From positions 11,141,721 through 11,205,720 of the forward strand of contig NW_025062479.1 of the NCBI RefSeq assembly GCF_000002995.4: a stretch of DNA of 64,000 nt. Reading direction: 5' to 3'. Shown piece by piece: positions 24,701-38,641 of the stretch. Under the pieces are notes generated by a model. It was given only the letters and a program-made list of their open reading frames with translations. It ran no database searches and was not told the DNA's origin. This DNA comes from Brugia malayi (Eukaryota > Nematoda > Chromadorea > Rhabditida > Onchocercidae). Position numbers and translations under genes: made by a program. Position 1 is the first letter of the stretch, and the number at the start of each line of letters is the position of its first letter.

Positions 24701-27700
24701 AACTAATATTCGGGATAATAAACTGTTTGTAATTAGCATTTCATAACTAATCTAGTACTTCATGTAAATTATTAATTAGGTAGTTTGCAAATGTTTCTAT
24801 TGGCAAATGTTTCTAATGTTCCGATCTTGAAATTTTTCAAAAATTTAGAATGGGAAGAAAAAAGCGAAAAATTATTTGTTATTTTCCTCATTTTAATAAG
24901 CAGATGAATAATAATAACAACTTTTTTTTCAATTTTTTAAAAAATTTCTACAAATTTTAGAACTTTTATAAGTTAAACTTTTTGTTTTTTTTACTGATTT
25001 CACAAAACGAATCTCAATAAATGAATAAATCTAATAAAATATTTAACATAATGTTTGTTTAACATTTATCATATTTCAATGTACAATGCATGATACATTA
25101 GTTGAAACATATGCTGTAACTTAATTTTTATTATTAAAACTTAAAATCAGTGATTTAATTTTTCTTCTTTCTGCCATGTAAAAAAAAAAGTTTATACAAT
25201 TTTAAAAATTACCGTTTCACGAGTGTCAAAATATGAGCGGCTTGTTTTAAATAAATTTTGTACTTCAGCCGCATCGTATAGTATGCTAAAAAAAAAAAAA
25301 ATAAAATGAGATTAATATGGTTAAGAAATATTGGTGTGTTGCACTAAATTATTAATTAGCATTAAAAATAAAATTTATTTAACTGTATAATAAAACATTT
25401 GGGATAATAATTTATTTGGTCTGCAAAATAAACAAATAAAATCTTACAAACTATAATTGTATTTTTTTCTAATATTTTATAATCCTATAATAAAAACATT
25501 TATAAATAAAAAAAATTAATTAATTAATCCAAACAATTCTGATTTATCAATCACATGTGATGTAATTGTAACATAAGTCATTTGCACTTCTGGATAATTG
25601 AAATTATCACTTAAATAAAATTATAGGAAACTGATAAAAAAAAAAAAAATGAAAATCAGCACTTACATGCTGTCATCGTATTATTGTAATTACTTTATTT
25701 CTTTCTTTATGTAGTAGATAAGATTTCGAAAAAGTAATTATGGTAAATAATTGATGAATCATTTCTTCACATTTCATTATTTATTGATTTGCAGCAAAAA
25801 AGAAAAATTTTTTTTTCATTTTTTTTTAATAGTAAATAATAAAATGACCTTTTTAAAATTCTATTCGAAAGAATGTCAGGATTTTCGGCATTCCGCAATC
25901 CTTGTATATGTATAATTGCAAATTCCGGTTTTTGCTCCCAAACTTCTTTTGCAACTTCAGCACACCATTCTTGCAATAAATCATCCTAAAAATAAAAATT
26001 AATTTAGAAATATTTATAGTAAAATTTAAAATTACTGCAAAAATTTGATTTGACAATTACATTTTCTTTCGTTTTTTTTTTTTTTAAAATTAACTTTTAA
26101 CTGCAAAATATTGGTTCAATAATTATTCATGAAATTTCATACATTTAATATGAATGAAAATTATTAATAATTGATTTTTGCAAATGATTTGCAAAAAATT
26201 TCTGTGAGTCAAATGATCTAAGTAATTTTTAAATGATTACAAACAATATTATAATTATAGAAGTTAAAAAAAAAGAAACAACAATATTCAGCACATTATT
26301 TAGTAATGTTTATAATATTTGTAATTATTTGTAATATGAAATTTGTTACGTCAATAAAATGTTATTATTACTCTTAAATTTAATTTTTAAGAAATACAAA
26401 TGAAATAAATTTCATAATAATATGGACAATAAAAGGGAAAGAAAGAGTTTAAATTCAATGCGTGTTTCAATATTCAATAAAATAGAAATTTTTAAACTTC
26501 TGATATTATATCAAAGCTTTTACAAGAAATATATTTTACTTTTGGCAATATTAATTATCACATGATAAAAATCTAAAAGTATATTTATATGTATTTATTA
26601 ATCATTATTAAACATAAATTAATATTAATTCAACTGATAATTTATTCGGTCTAAATGAATTTTATTTTTTTATCTTTCCAACTTCAAATGATTAATGATA
26701 ACAAACAGAAAAAAGAAGACGAAAAGGAAAAGGATGAAAGTAATTATTCAATCACTGATTTTTTTTTTTTCGTTTTTGTATTATATATTCCTATAAAGAA
26801 AACGAAAAAATAAAAAAGAAGGAAGAAGAATTATATATTCCTATAAAAAAGAAAAAAAATAAAAATTGAATCGAAATAAAATTAGATTACTATGTATTAA
26901 ATATCCAATATTTGCTATTATACTCAAATAAACAAATATTAATTTTACATCAGAAAAAAAAAAACTAAAAATAAAAATTATATCAATTAAAACAAAAAGA
27001 AAAGAAAAAAGAAATAATTTTATCAACATTACCATTGAAATTAGTGCGATAATTAATACAATTAAAATTAACATTTTTTTTAATAAAATTTCGATCGGTC
27101 AAGGTTAATGAATTAATTACAACAAAGCTAATGCAAGGGAAAAATTTTTGTTCATTGGTTAAATTTAATATCATCAAATGATAAATGATAAAAAAATGCT
27201 GTTTATAACAAATTCAACGAGTTAATTCGCATTATTTCAAAAATGGAAACAAGTTTTTAAGACGAATAAAATATTATATAATTGAAATGTCAAAAATATC
27301 TTAAAGTAAGCATCAAAAAGAAATTGGTACAATTTTTGCTTTTTTTATAATTTTTTTTCATCTTTCTTTTTCTGATTATTTTTGTTTTATTTTATTCTGT
27401 TTATTTAGTTTAATATTTAAATTTCTTATCTTATATGTGTTTGTTTTTGTTGCCTTTTCCTTTTTTTTTTTCCGCTAAAAATTTCCCATCAATTACAATT
27501 TTAATTTCAATTTAAAGTCATGAAATGTAAGAAAAAAAAAATGATTTTTCAATTCTTTTATTGATGAAAGAATAAAATAAATGATTGGTTTGTTTTCTGA
27601 TGGTTGCAATCTGGAAGAAAAAAAAAGGAAAATGAATCATTGAAAATGTTGTTAATTTTTTTTCTTTTTTTTTGGATATTATTGGAAGAAAGAGAGAGAG

Positions 27701-29636
27701 GGAGAGAACGAAGGATAAAGAGAAAGTGAAAGAGAGAAACGAGAAATTTTTGTGGTTTTATTATTTCTTTTTTTTTTTGTTTATTGAATTTTAATGGAAT
27801 TGAACGAATCTTCTTTCTTTTCTTTTTTCTTCTTTAGAAAATAAAGATTCACTTTTTCTTTTTCATCATTTATTTTTTTCAGCTTTTGTATACTCTTTAC
27901 TCTTACATATGTATACATGCACACACGTAAATTTATACATTTTACGTATACGTTAAACATATATGAATGAAAATTGAAATATGATTTATTATTATAAATA
28001 GAAATAAAATTCTAGTTGTTAAATCATATCTTAATTGATATAATAAAAAGTGATAATGCAATGTTTACTATTATTAACATGATGGAAATGTTTACTAATC
28101 ACTGTTAGTATAATATAGATTACAATTCCATTCTTTCCTTTTCTTTCGCTCACCAATACAAACTTATTTTGAGTATTTTCAACATTATTCAATTAATTTG
28201 ACATTAATTGGAAAGCAAAAAAAAAATTTGAGGATGATAAGAAAAATTTTAGAAAAAATTTGAAACAAACAAAAAAAAAATTCTATTTCATAAACATGTA
28301 ACCATTAATGTGAATTATTCATTCCATTAGCAAAATGACAATAAATTCACATGATGACAAAAAAAGTTCATAATTATCATTTCTTCAAAATCTCAGGTAA
28401 ACAGTGCCAGAGATTTTACACTTCGTATTGTTTAAAATAAACTTCAAATATTTTGTCTTATTTTGCTTAATTATTAAAAAAGAAATGGTTGTAGAATATT
28501 TCTTTTTCTTCTGAAAAAAAGAAGGAAAATCATATAGAAGAAAAATCTTTTTTATATAAATGAAATTTAGTTAAAAATGATTTATAATAAAATTTTTTGT
28601 TAATAAAAATTTATCAATTTTCCTATTTGTACCAATACCATAACAAATTGATCCATTAATTGATTAAAATAAATTTAATCGTTAACAATTTTTTAACAAT
28701 TATTAGCAAGAAAAGAAAGAAAACGAATAACAATTTTTTATTTTGCGTTTACTTTTTTTCTATAAAGGTTGTTAAATGACATTTTGAAATATTCCATTTA
28801 TACTTTTTTGTGCACTTTAACATTTTCCAAAAAAAAAAAATCATTCTGAAGTGTTATGTTTTTATTGTTGATAAAGAATGTAAATGTTTATTTGGATTTG
28901 ACAACCGTGCTGAATCAACTAAAGCCAATATTTTACTACTTATACAAATATATTTATATTTATTATTTATTTAAATGAATAAATAATATGAATTAGTACC
29001 TTAAATTTGATTTATTAAAACATTTATTTATTTATCTATTCATTCATTTGTTTATTTTTTCATGTTATTTGACAAATGGGGATAGTTCTTGTAAAATTCA
29101 AATAATAATTTTTTAAATAATATTTGAATTCAGTTTACATTTAATCCATGGTTAATATATGCATATCATTATAAATTTGATACGATTTCATTGAGTTAAT
29201 GTATTAAATTTGAAGTATTTCACTAAATTAACTTATTTTCTTTATCTTAACAATACTTACTTTTTCTCTATCAAATACTTTATGATTATGTGTTAATTTT
29301 GCTTTTTTCTTCTTTTAAAGAAGATATCAAAAAAAAAAAAAAAAAAAAAAAATTAACTAGATTTGTTTACTGTTTATTGGTATTTTTCAGTTTCTTTTTC
29401 GAGTAGAACAAAAATGCTAATTAGTAAAACACTCATTTGAATAAACAAACTAAATAAGCCATCCAACAATTATCATTATAAACGAATTTCATTTATCAAA
29501 AAATTTTAAATTCATATAAACATTTGAAAATAAAAAAAGTGAAAGACTGAAAGAAAAAAAAGAAGATCAGACATACTTTATCGGTAACTGCTGATACGTC
29601 ACCGGTAACCGTAACTTGTTTGATATAATCCGGCAT
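21732..29636 (-). CDS. INPP5A: type I inositol-polyphosphate 5-phosphatase homologue, 416 aa, probable pseudoenzyme
   Basis: Eleven minus-strand exons: 29636-29577, 25985-25849, 25285-25213, 24679-24476, 24037-23879, 23623-23565, 23282-23198, 23062-22970, 22583-22428, 22194-22075 and 21836-21732. The total is 1251 nt; 416 residues compares with 412 in human INPP5A. The fold matches along its length: EQKPEFAIIHIQ, GLGSIYLF, RDFTFVNLSLH, VAGAFNAQL, NLCPAWADRVL and GQHKPVALH. In the active family these are QE, NxH, GDFNFR, RCPAWCDR and GDHKP. Here the metal-binding Glu is G49, GDFN is GAFN (A247), the following Arg is Q251, the Arg before CPAW is L362, and the Asp of DHKP is Q403. The C-terminal CaaX prenylation box is also absent. 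Active INPP5A ends IP3 signalling. This protein more likely binds than hydrolyses, if stable. Intron 1 is 3.6 kb. Confidence 0.87.
26781..26856 (+). repeat. 50-bp direct repeat in INPP5A-like intron 1
   Basis: TTATATATTCCTATAAA followed by an A/G-rich stretch occurs at 26781 and again at 26831. Confidence 0.6.
27683..27745 (+). repeat. purine tract in INPP5A-like intron 1
   Basis: GAAAGAGAGAGAGGGAGAGA and related steps form about 60 bases that are almost all A/G. Confidence 0.75.
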
Positions 29637-31745
29637 TTTGAATTATTACTGCTTTTTTTCTTTGGTTAGCTAAAATTAATTGATTTAATTTTCATACAAC
29701 TGCCTAAAAGAAAAGCGAGAACGAATAATGATAATAATTATAGCAAAAGTAATAATAATAATGGTAAAATGATGATAATAATGAATAACAAGTAATAAAA
29801 TAATAAAATAAAAATAACAATAATTATGGTTATCACCAAATGATATAGTGACATTGAAAATGTTTCGAAAATGAAATATTTGATAAAAATATTTTCGTCA
29901 CAAAACATTGAAAAGTATGTCAGAGAAATGAAATGAATGAAATTTTAGGAAAATGATGATAATGTTATTTGTGAATGATGACGAATTTTAAGATTGAAAT
30001 AAATGCGATAGAAGTAACAATGAACTAATTGATTGAAGGGAGAAAAAAAAAGAAAAAGGAAGAAATGGAAAGAAGAAAGGAGAAGGGTAAGAGAAGATGA
30101 ACGAAATGATTTTAATAAAAATTTTAATTCAAATGAAATGATTGGAAATTACTGAAATGGAATAAAATATACATATGTATATAAATGATTGAATAACCGT
30201 ATAAATTAAATCATATCCATGTTTGTTAATTAATTTAAACTAATTTAACTAAATGATTAAGCTAATTAAGAAAAAAAAATACAGAGAACCAGGAAAGAGA
30301 AAGAGGAAGAAAGAAAGAGAGAAAGAGTGAAGAAGTGAAAATGATAAATGATAGACATTATTCATTCATACATTATAATTTCATCCAGTTTGATGAACTC
30401 GGCTTGACCTTAATTGATTGAATTAGATTTTAAAAGCAATTTAATTACTCGAATTTTAAAATTATTTACTGAATTAATTATTATCAAAATTTTTAAATGA
30501 TATGAAATTTTTGAAAAAGATTAATACGAAATGAACTAATCTCAAAACAGTGACATAACATTTCATTTACAGCTAAAAACAATGAAAAGAAAATAAAAAA
30601 ATAAAAAATCCAAATGATTTCTAACAACAAATTTGATTGATTAACTTTGCAATTTAATAATATGACTGATTTAATTAATTGATTGAAATGAATGAATATA
30701 TGAATCAAATCAATAAATGATAATACTGAAAATAGATGATTGTTAATTCTTATGCATCCATATATTATTTTAAAAAATTAAAAAAAAAAAAAAATAAAAC
30801 AGGTGCATTGCAGGATTAAAAGGAAGCAGCCGGAAGACGGAAATCAAAATAAGTGAGTGAAAATGTAAAAAAAAAATGTTAAACGAGTGAAGATAATCAG
30901 TGATTGAAATTGATTGAAATACTGAGCTCTTCATCGTTCAATTGAACTGATATTAACTACATTGTATTGCTTTTGCATCGTTAATCAATTTGCCGAAAAA
31001 AAAAATCAACAAAATTTCATTTTTTTAAATTATCTTTCATTCTTTTACACAATCGAGACGAAAAAAAAGAAGAAAAAGAAGAGGAAAAACTAAGCAATGA
31101 TGATATTCTAAAAATATTATTAAAATTTACAAAAAAAACAAAACGTAGAAAAAATTTGTTAAGATTTTTATTAGTCATATAAAAATTATTGCTAACTTTT
31201 ATTGCTATAATAAATTATTAACGTTATTGTTATAAATATTACTAGATATAATATCTGTGCGTACACATCTTTTATAAATTTTCAATTTTTACGATATTTT
31301 ATGAATATGCATTTATAATTAAATTTTTTAATTCTGTTGTATTTTTTTTTTTTTTTTTTTTTTTGTTCTTTTTTCTTTCTTTTTCTCTGATTTTTTTAAA
31401 AATCAAAATATTACAATTGCTATATAAATATCATTTATTAAATAGTATAGAAAATTTTACTGAAAACATATATACATACATATATATATATATAGCAAAA
31501 AAATTTTTGGAAATGAAAGAATGAAAAATATATGAAAATTTTTTTCAACAAATTATAGACAATTAACTTTTATTAGTTTTTTAGTTTTATTTTTTATTTC
31601 TTTGTTTTTAATCGCCTGCTACAAATTCGTGCTATTTATTTTTATTTTTTATAATTGAATTATGTTCTTATTTTTTTTTAAAAAAAAGAAAACTTTAAAT
31701 TTTTTAAAATTCATTTTATGCACTTTCGTGTAGAAGTTTTTTCTC

Positions 31746-31780
<35 letters not shown>

Positions 31781-32146
31781 GGATAATAAAAAAACTTGAC
31801 ATTCCAATATTGCAACATCAAAAGACGAAAAAACCAATTCAAATTAACTAATGTTAGCTCAAAAACAAACAATAAAATATTTTAGCTAACACATGAAAGA
31901 AAAAAAACCCTTCTCTATTTAGTTTTAAAATTTCCCTAAAAATAGTTGTTTTTTTAGGAAATTAAAAAAATAATAAACGTCACATGTTAGCTCTTTTTTA
32001 TTATTTATTTATTTATTCCTTTGTTTTTGAATTAAACAACAAATCAAGTGAAACAAAGAAGTTTTTCGTTTTTTTCACTTCTCAAAATATACAAATAATT
32101 CTAAAAGTATATTTGGTCACCTAAAATTAAAAAATTTTCTTTTCTC

Positions 32147-32149
<3 letters not shown>

Positions 32150-32185
<36 letters not shown>
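32150..32185. repeat. (AT)n microsatellite
   Basis: Thirty-six bases of uninterrupted TA dinucleotides. Confidence 0.9.
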
Positions 32186-32188
<3 letters not shown>

Positions 32189-32564
32189 TTCTTTCAATGA
32201 AAGATAGTTTAAAATGCTCCAATTTATTGAAATTAATAAATTTTAATTTAGAAATTAATTGGGAAAGGAATAAATCAATTTTAATTTAAAAATTTCATTC
32301 GAAACTTTTTAAATTTTCAATTTTATGCATACGCACTTTTTTTTTTTTTTATTTATAATATCGTTATTACATGTTTCACTAATTGCTATGTTATGAATAT
32401 GACGAAAATATAACTTACCTGTTATTCGATTAGGTAAAAAAAATAGAATAATAAGAAAAAAATTTTCATGGTGTTATAATTGAATGTATGTAATATAAAG
32501 ATGAGATTTTTCACAATATTTAACAGTATAGAAAAAACATAGAAAACATTGCAACAGAAGTAGA

Positions 32565-32566
<2 letters not shown>

Positions 32567-32598
<32 letters not shown>
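32567..32598 (+). repeat. (GA)n microsatellite
   Basis: About 16 GA repeats in a wider purine-rich segment that continues to about 32640. Confidence 0.9.
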
Positions 32599-32600
<2 letters not shown>

Positions 32601-32863
32601 GAAAGGTTCAAGAAGAAGGGGAAAAAGAAGAAAGCAGACAAGAAGACACATATACATGCAACAATTTAAATGTGATATTTTAATACTTTGGAACAAAAAA
32701 AAATAATTGTAAAATTAAAGAGAAACAGAACAAAATAAGTAAATAAATTTTTAATTAAAAAAAAAAAAAATAAGGAAAACGGTAATAAAAATAAAGTCGA
32801 ATAAGATTTGCTATATCAAAAAAAGATTCATAAAAACGTTTGAAAAAAAAAAAATATATTTTT

Positions 32864-33498
32864 CTTCATCACACATAAACCTGTCTCATTCATTTTTTTT
32901 TCCCTTTTTTCGTACATATTTTGCTGTTATTCACTCTTTCCTTTTTCTTTCTACCTCGCTTCTTTCTCTCTTCCTCTTCCTTTTCATTTACCTTTTTGTT
33001 CTCTTCTCTTTCCTTCTCTTTTTTCTCCCATTTTCTTTTTTCTTCTTTTTTGAAATAAAATGAAATAAGAAAGGAGATTTTAAAAAAGAAAGAAAGAAAA
33101 AGTAAAGAGGAGAAAGGAGAGAGAGAGTGAGAGAGAGGAATAAAGAAAGAGAAATTTAACTGAGAATGAAAGCGATGAATAATTTCATATTTTTCCAACC
33201 ATTACCAATCCAATTCATTGAAAATAAATTTGCCCTGTACTGTTCCAAATATTGTTTTCTACAAAAACAACTTTCCATTTCATTTCATTTTACTTCATCA
33301 CACATATACCTGTCTCATTCATTCTTTTTCCACTTTTTTTTGTACTCATTTTACTTTTATCCACTCTTTCTTTTTTCTCTTTATCTCCTTTTTTCTCTCT
33401 TCCTCTTTCTTTTCATTTACCTCTTTTCTGTCTTCTCTTTCCCTCTCTTTTTTCTCCCATTTTCTTTTTTCTTCTTTTTTGAAATGAAATGAAATAAA
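32864..33498 (+). repeat. two copies of a 206-bp pyrimidine-rich block, 429 bp apart
   Basis: Copy 1 (32864-33069) and copy 2 (33293-33498) share a start of CTTCATCACACATA and ACCTGTCTCATTCATT. They also share the same order of C/T words and an identical end of TTCTTTTTTGAAAT plus GAAATAA. A mostly purine stretch (33071-33150) follows copy 1. Chance ORFs on both strands here have low-complexity Phe/Ser/Leu or Lys/Glu translations and are not genes. Confidence 0.85.
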
Positions 33499-33829
33499 GT
33501 GGAAGCAGAAAATTCTGGCAGTCCGATAATAAAAATTAGTATTAAAATGATTAAGTGACTATGACACTGATATCATATTAATAAGACACATGCAGCAAAT
33601 ATAAAGTTAACTTAATTTCAGTTCGAAATTAAATTTAATAAAGATATGAGCACCTATTATATCATACCTAAATCTCTAAAGAAGTTAGAAATTAAAATTT
33701 AAGTTATGAGTACTGTTCAATTAAATCATTTGTTCACTGCAAGGAAGGAATGAAATAATCATTTTTTACCGGAATTCATATTAATTCTTGGAGAAGCATA
33801 GTGATGATAAAAATAACAATATTTTTAAA

Positions 33830-33830
33830 A

Positions 33831-33861
<31 letters not shown>

Positions 33862-33957
33862 TATTATTATCATTGTCATTATTATTATTATTATTATCGT
33901 CATTATTACTATCATTATATCATGATTATATTGTTATTATTATTATTATTATTATTG
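33830..33957 (+). repeat. (ATT)n imperfect trinucleotide array
   Basis: About 128 bases of ATT repeats with ATC, GTC and ACT interruptions, giving a poly-Leu or poly-Ile ORF by chance. Confidence 0.85.
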
Positions 33958-34820
33958 TGATTAATTTAGTAAAAATTTCATTGTCCTATTTAAATTTATG
34001 TATTTCAAAAATTCCAAAATTATTTTGGATATTTCAAATTGAACGATATCCGATATTTATTCATGCATCATATCATTTCTTTCATAATTAGACACTTCAT
34101 ATTAGTGAAAACTTCAAGTTCAGCTGAAGAATATTTATTAATAACTTTAGGTAGAAATATTCAATTTATATAAAAAAGAACAAAAACAAAAAACCATGAT
34201 TTCATTTAAGTCACTTATTTCTGATTACGAATTGAAATGAAGTAATATCACTATTACATTTTTTTCTCATGAATAATCATTTTGAAATGCATGTAACTAA
34301 TATCTGATTAATTGCTGTGCATCAAATTAGTAAATTGCATTAACTAATATTTATTAACTTTTTTTTTTGTTTTTCATCCTACAGTATCTCTCTGTCTCTT
34401 TCTCTTCCTCTTTATCACAAATTTCAAATTTGGTGAGTTAAAAAATTTGCTAAAACTTTTATCCAATGTTAGTTATTACATTTATACTACGATTAGAACA
34501 ATATTTGATAAATTCTTTCATATATTTTTCAATATAATGGATTTAATAGAATAGTAATGCTAAATTAAATTATTAACATTGATAAATATATTTTCTGCCA
34601 AAAAAGAAAAAACCCAGCATGCTTATTAAGCAAGTTGAAAAAATATTTTAAATGATTTTAAAGAAGAGCAAAACAAAAAAATAAAAAAAAATTATGTTAT
34701 ATACTAATTTAATTACTTTTTCAATTTACTTCTTTTAAATGTTATTTTAAAAACATTTTTTTTTTTATATGTTAATGACAAATGCATTATCACAAGTAGA
34801 AAACGAAAAAAAAAAGAACT

Positions 34821-34821
34821 A

Positions 34822-34853
<32 letters not shown>
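34821..34853. repeat. (AT)n microsatellite flanked by ACTAGT-type ends
   Basis: Thirty-three bases of TA repeats, preceded by AACTAG and followed by CACTAGC. Confidence 0.85.
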
Positions 34854-34856
<3 letters not shown>

Positions 34857-35925
34857 TAGCAAAATATCGAATGAGAAAATAAAGCAAAATATGAAACAGG
34901 AATAAGCGCTAGCACATTTTTTTTATGATGAGGTTTTAGTGTGAAATTATTTTAAAATTTTATTATAACACCAAGAAAATATAAAGTTATGTTGTTTCTT
35001 CTTTCTTTAAATACAATAATAAAAAGGGGCGAGAAATAAAAAAGCTGTAAATTTCATTAATTGCAAACAATTTAAATTAAATGAGAAAGGTTAGAAAAGG
35101 CAACCTTTTTCGAAAGGTAAAAAAAGGCTTTATGGAACAGTACGGATTTGTTTTTCTTTTCTCTCTCTCTCTCTCTTCTTCGTTCTCCTTATGTTTTCTT
35201 TTTTTGTCTTTTATATTCTACCAGAGAATTAAGAACGATGCTAATAGTCGATTAAATTTGCAAATCAACTAACTTTTTCTATTATAATAACAAAAAATAA
35301 GTAATAATATCTAAATATTTTCAATAAAAACCAGTTTTTGACTTATTTAATCCTTCTAGTTTTTACATTAAAACGAAGGATTACAAAAATGAAAAAAGAA
35401 ATAAATTAAAACGATATATTTTCATACCATTTTCCATTCCACTATCCATCAACAAATGATAAGTAATAATAATAGAAAAATAAAGAAAAAAAAGAAATTG
35501 AAAAAAGATAAAAAATTAAAAAAGCATTGGTGTTTTTAATTGCTTAAATATCAAAATTGTTAATTTAAAAAAAGTAAAAATAACATACTTTTATTAATTG
35601 CTTCGAAAATATTATTATTTAAAAATTGATGCATTGAAATAATGATATTTGCTCTCTTTCTCTCTCATCCTTTCTCTTCCTCGCTCACTCTTCCATTTAT
35701 ATCGCTTTCTTTTTTTAAGAAAATGTTCACTGAAATTTTAATAATCATCAACAATATCATTATCACTATTATTACCATTATTTATATGCCGAAAACATCG
35801 TTATTTTTCCTAATACCAATAACTATTATCATTTCATTATGCTTTTCCTCTATCATTCGTTTCTTTTTTCTCTTTAATTAATATTATTTTACTTCAATTT
35901 TGTTTGCAAACATCTATTATTGTTC

Positions 35926-35976
35926 ATGTGTATGTGTCTGTATGTGGATGTGTGTGTATGTGTATGTATGTGTGTT
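35926..35976 (+). repeat. TGTATG/TGTG microsatellite
   Basis: Alternating TG and TATG steps for about 50 bases. Confidence 0.8.
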
Positions 35977-38641
35977 GTTTGAGTAAAATTAATAATCATA
36001 TTTTAATATTATACATTTAAAACTAATTGAAATATCACCAAATTCACTCTATAATTTTGTGTAGTTAAACAAAGAGAAAACTTTAAATTAAATTTGACTG
36101 TTATTTGATTACAAGAAATCCTCAATAAAAAAATTACAAAATTTTAGCATTTTTTAAATTAATTATCATACAATATGTATACATCGATGATGGATGAATG
36201 GGATTCCTTTTTTTGAGAGAAAGAAAAAAATTGGAACTTTTTGCTAATACTAAAAAAAGATTACAAATTGAAACATGAAATTTTCATTAATTTTGTAAAC
36301 ATTTAATGAATTAAAAAATTATAAAAAAGATTAAAAGTAAATGTTAATATATTTTATATAATGTTATTGATCTTATTTTATTTTAATACATTTTAATAAA
36401 GCAAAAAAAAGAAGGAAATTTTTGTAATCAAACAGCTATTATCACTATTACAGTAACAAACGATATTTTATTATTTATCGTTCACTTCATAAAATTTCAT
36501 CGTTGCAATTATTTCAGTCATAAAATCAAAAAAAAAAAATAAAGCATTTTGAAATATCTTAAATAAAATGGAAAAGAAAGGAGAAGAGGGAAAAATTCAT
36601 ACATATATTCATGCATAAAAATGATTTAGTAATTATATTTTAACTAAATTATAATCATTACAAATTTATTTGTATGTTTCAAAAAAGAAACTAACGAGCA
36701 TTGATATAATTATTTATAATCAATGTTTACTATTATATTCTTATTAGATGTATAATCGGAAAAAAAAAACGGGAAAATGTCCTATGTAATATTAGTAGCA
36801 AACATGTGATGAGAGAAAAAGTGATAAAATATTAATAAATCAATAATAACATCAGGTAATATTTAATAAGCTACTGAAATGGTATAATGAAAAGTACGTA
36901 ATGCTGTAGAACAGAATTTATGAATTTCGAAAATATTTAAATTTAGAAGTAATTTTACTAATTTATCTTTTTATCTTTTATTTCTTCAGAGTCATGAAAG
37001 AAATATGTATATTGAATAGACGTTTACTACTATCTTGTGGCGTCTTTTTTTGCCAACATATATATATTAGGAATTCTCGGTTTTTCTTTTCATCTTAATA
37101 ATAATTATGTTGTAAAATATCTCACTCATCTTTGTCATAAAATTTTACCTGCTTTTATAGGGACAAATTAGTAACTTGAAATGAAATTTGCCCTACTCCA
37201 AACTTTACTATCTGTTTGGCGATACTGAAAACAATTAAAATAAAGTAAAATGGACTTCTGTGAAAATGAAAATTCTGCAATGAATTTTATCCTACTTTTC
37301 ATTTAAATATGTTGCTGACTGAGAAATTCATTAAAATTTATGCGTTAACGAACAACAAAACAAGAAAAAAAAACAATTAGAAACGAGGAACTTACATTTA
37401 CAAGAAACTGAACTCCAAAAACAATTTAAAATAAGAGTTAACAAGTCAAGTAGTATTGTACAAGAACCTTAAATAAAAAAAAAAAAAAAAAAAAAAAAAA
37501 AACTATGCTAATCCTTCATTACATTGTTTCCGAGATCATCATTCAATGAAAACCCGAAGTATATTTAAACAGTAAGCCCAACATTATGCTTATCATAAAG
37601 ATGTTGGCAGGATTTACATACCTTCTTCTTCAAGCTGCAAATCTGGAATCAACTAAATTGAGGATAGATGATTGAATCGTTTTAATTCTAACAGGTACTA
37701 TAGCTTTTCCTACGTACATGGCTTAACAGCCCTATACCACACCACACACTATAGCACAGAAAGTACATTCACTGAAATCAATTCCATGCTTAAAAAACAG
37801 AAATTCCTTTCCCTAACAGAAAAAATGAACTCCCATCAAAATGTGCAATTATTTTTTCATATAAATTTGCTCTAAACTTAATCTCTACAAATCTTTTTTC
37901 AAAAAATTGCAATTATTTTTTATTTGAATATATACTTCCGAGTTTTTTTTTCTTTAAAAAGAAGATGAATACTACACGAGCAGATGACAAAGGTCAACAG
38001 ATCAAATCGCACTTCTTATTCCATTTAAGTATGTGAGAGATAGCGTGGCGGAAAGAAAGAGATCAAGGGTTAATGCTGATTTCTAGAATTATTGAAAGTT
38101 TAAAATAAATGTTATAAACATTAGATTAGCAAATTCGCTTAACTATCCAGATGTAACTCTCTTAACTAACATTAGTATAGCACGAACAAGGGTATAGAAA
38201 AAGTTCATAAATGAAATGCGTTTAACGCAAGCATTCACACACGCACATACTATGGATTGGTCCAATTTTTGGAAAATTCGTTCGAAGGTGCACTAAAATA
38301 GGAAAAGCAATTACAGATATAGTGAAAGTGATGTTAAAGAATCAGCTGCTAATTTGGTAATGTGAAGGGGAAAAAATGTTTGGAAACAAAGATTATGAAT
38401 AGGAACCTGTGTCACATAAAACTTTAGATTTCTCCTTTTTGCGCTTTTAGTAAAAGAAAAAAACCTCTAAACTTCATGAATTTCAATTTTATCGACCTCT
38501 CAATCAACCTTACAATTTTCTAGAAAAATATTACAGAAAGAAAAAAAAAAAAAAAAAAAAAACAACAATCTCTCATTTAAAGCATAGTAATAACAATTCA
38601 AAAACATTCAAAATATTTCAAATCCGTTTTGTGAAGATCTG

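Larger units (their letters stand above)
29637..38641. other. 9-kb gene-poor intergenic region
   Basis: No exon with splice sites and family similarity was found on either strand. The region between the 5' end of the INPP5A-like gene and the 3' end of METTL13 consists of A/T runs, microsatellites and one duplicated pyrimidine block. Base composition becomes less extreme from about 37 kb. A 28-A run lies at 37475-37502. Confidence 0.65.

Noticed and set aside
24455..24739. 94-codon minus ORF as a stand-alone gene
   Set aside because: It is exon 4 of the INPP5A-like gene with read-through into the flanking introns.
32890..33492. Overlapping ORFs on both strands (76-108 codons)
   Set aside because: They are translations of C/T- or A/G-rich simple sequence in a duplicated block, not genes.
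33801..34091. 96-codon ORF with poly-Leu and poly-Ile
   Set aside because: Produced by the ATT microsatellite.
37600..37680. Minus-strand exon-like segment with a GTATGT donor downstream of METTL13
   Set aside because: Only about a dozen codons are open and no partner exon or family was found.
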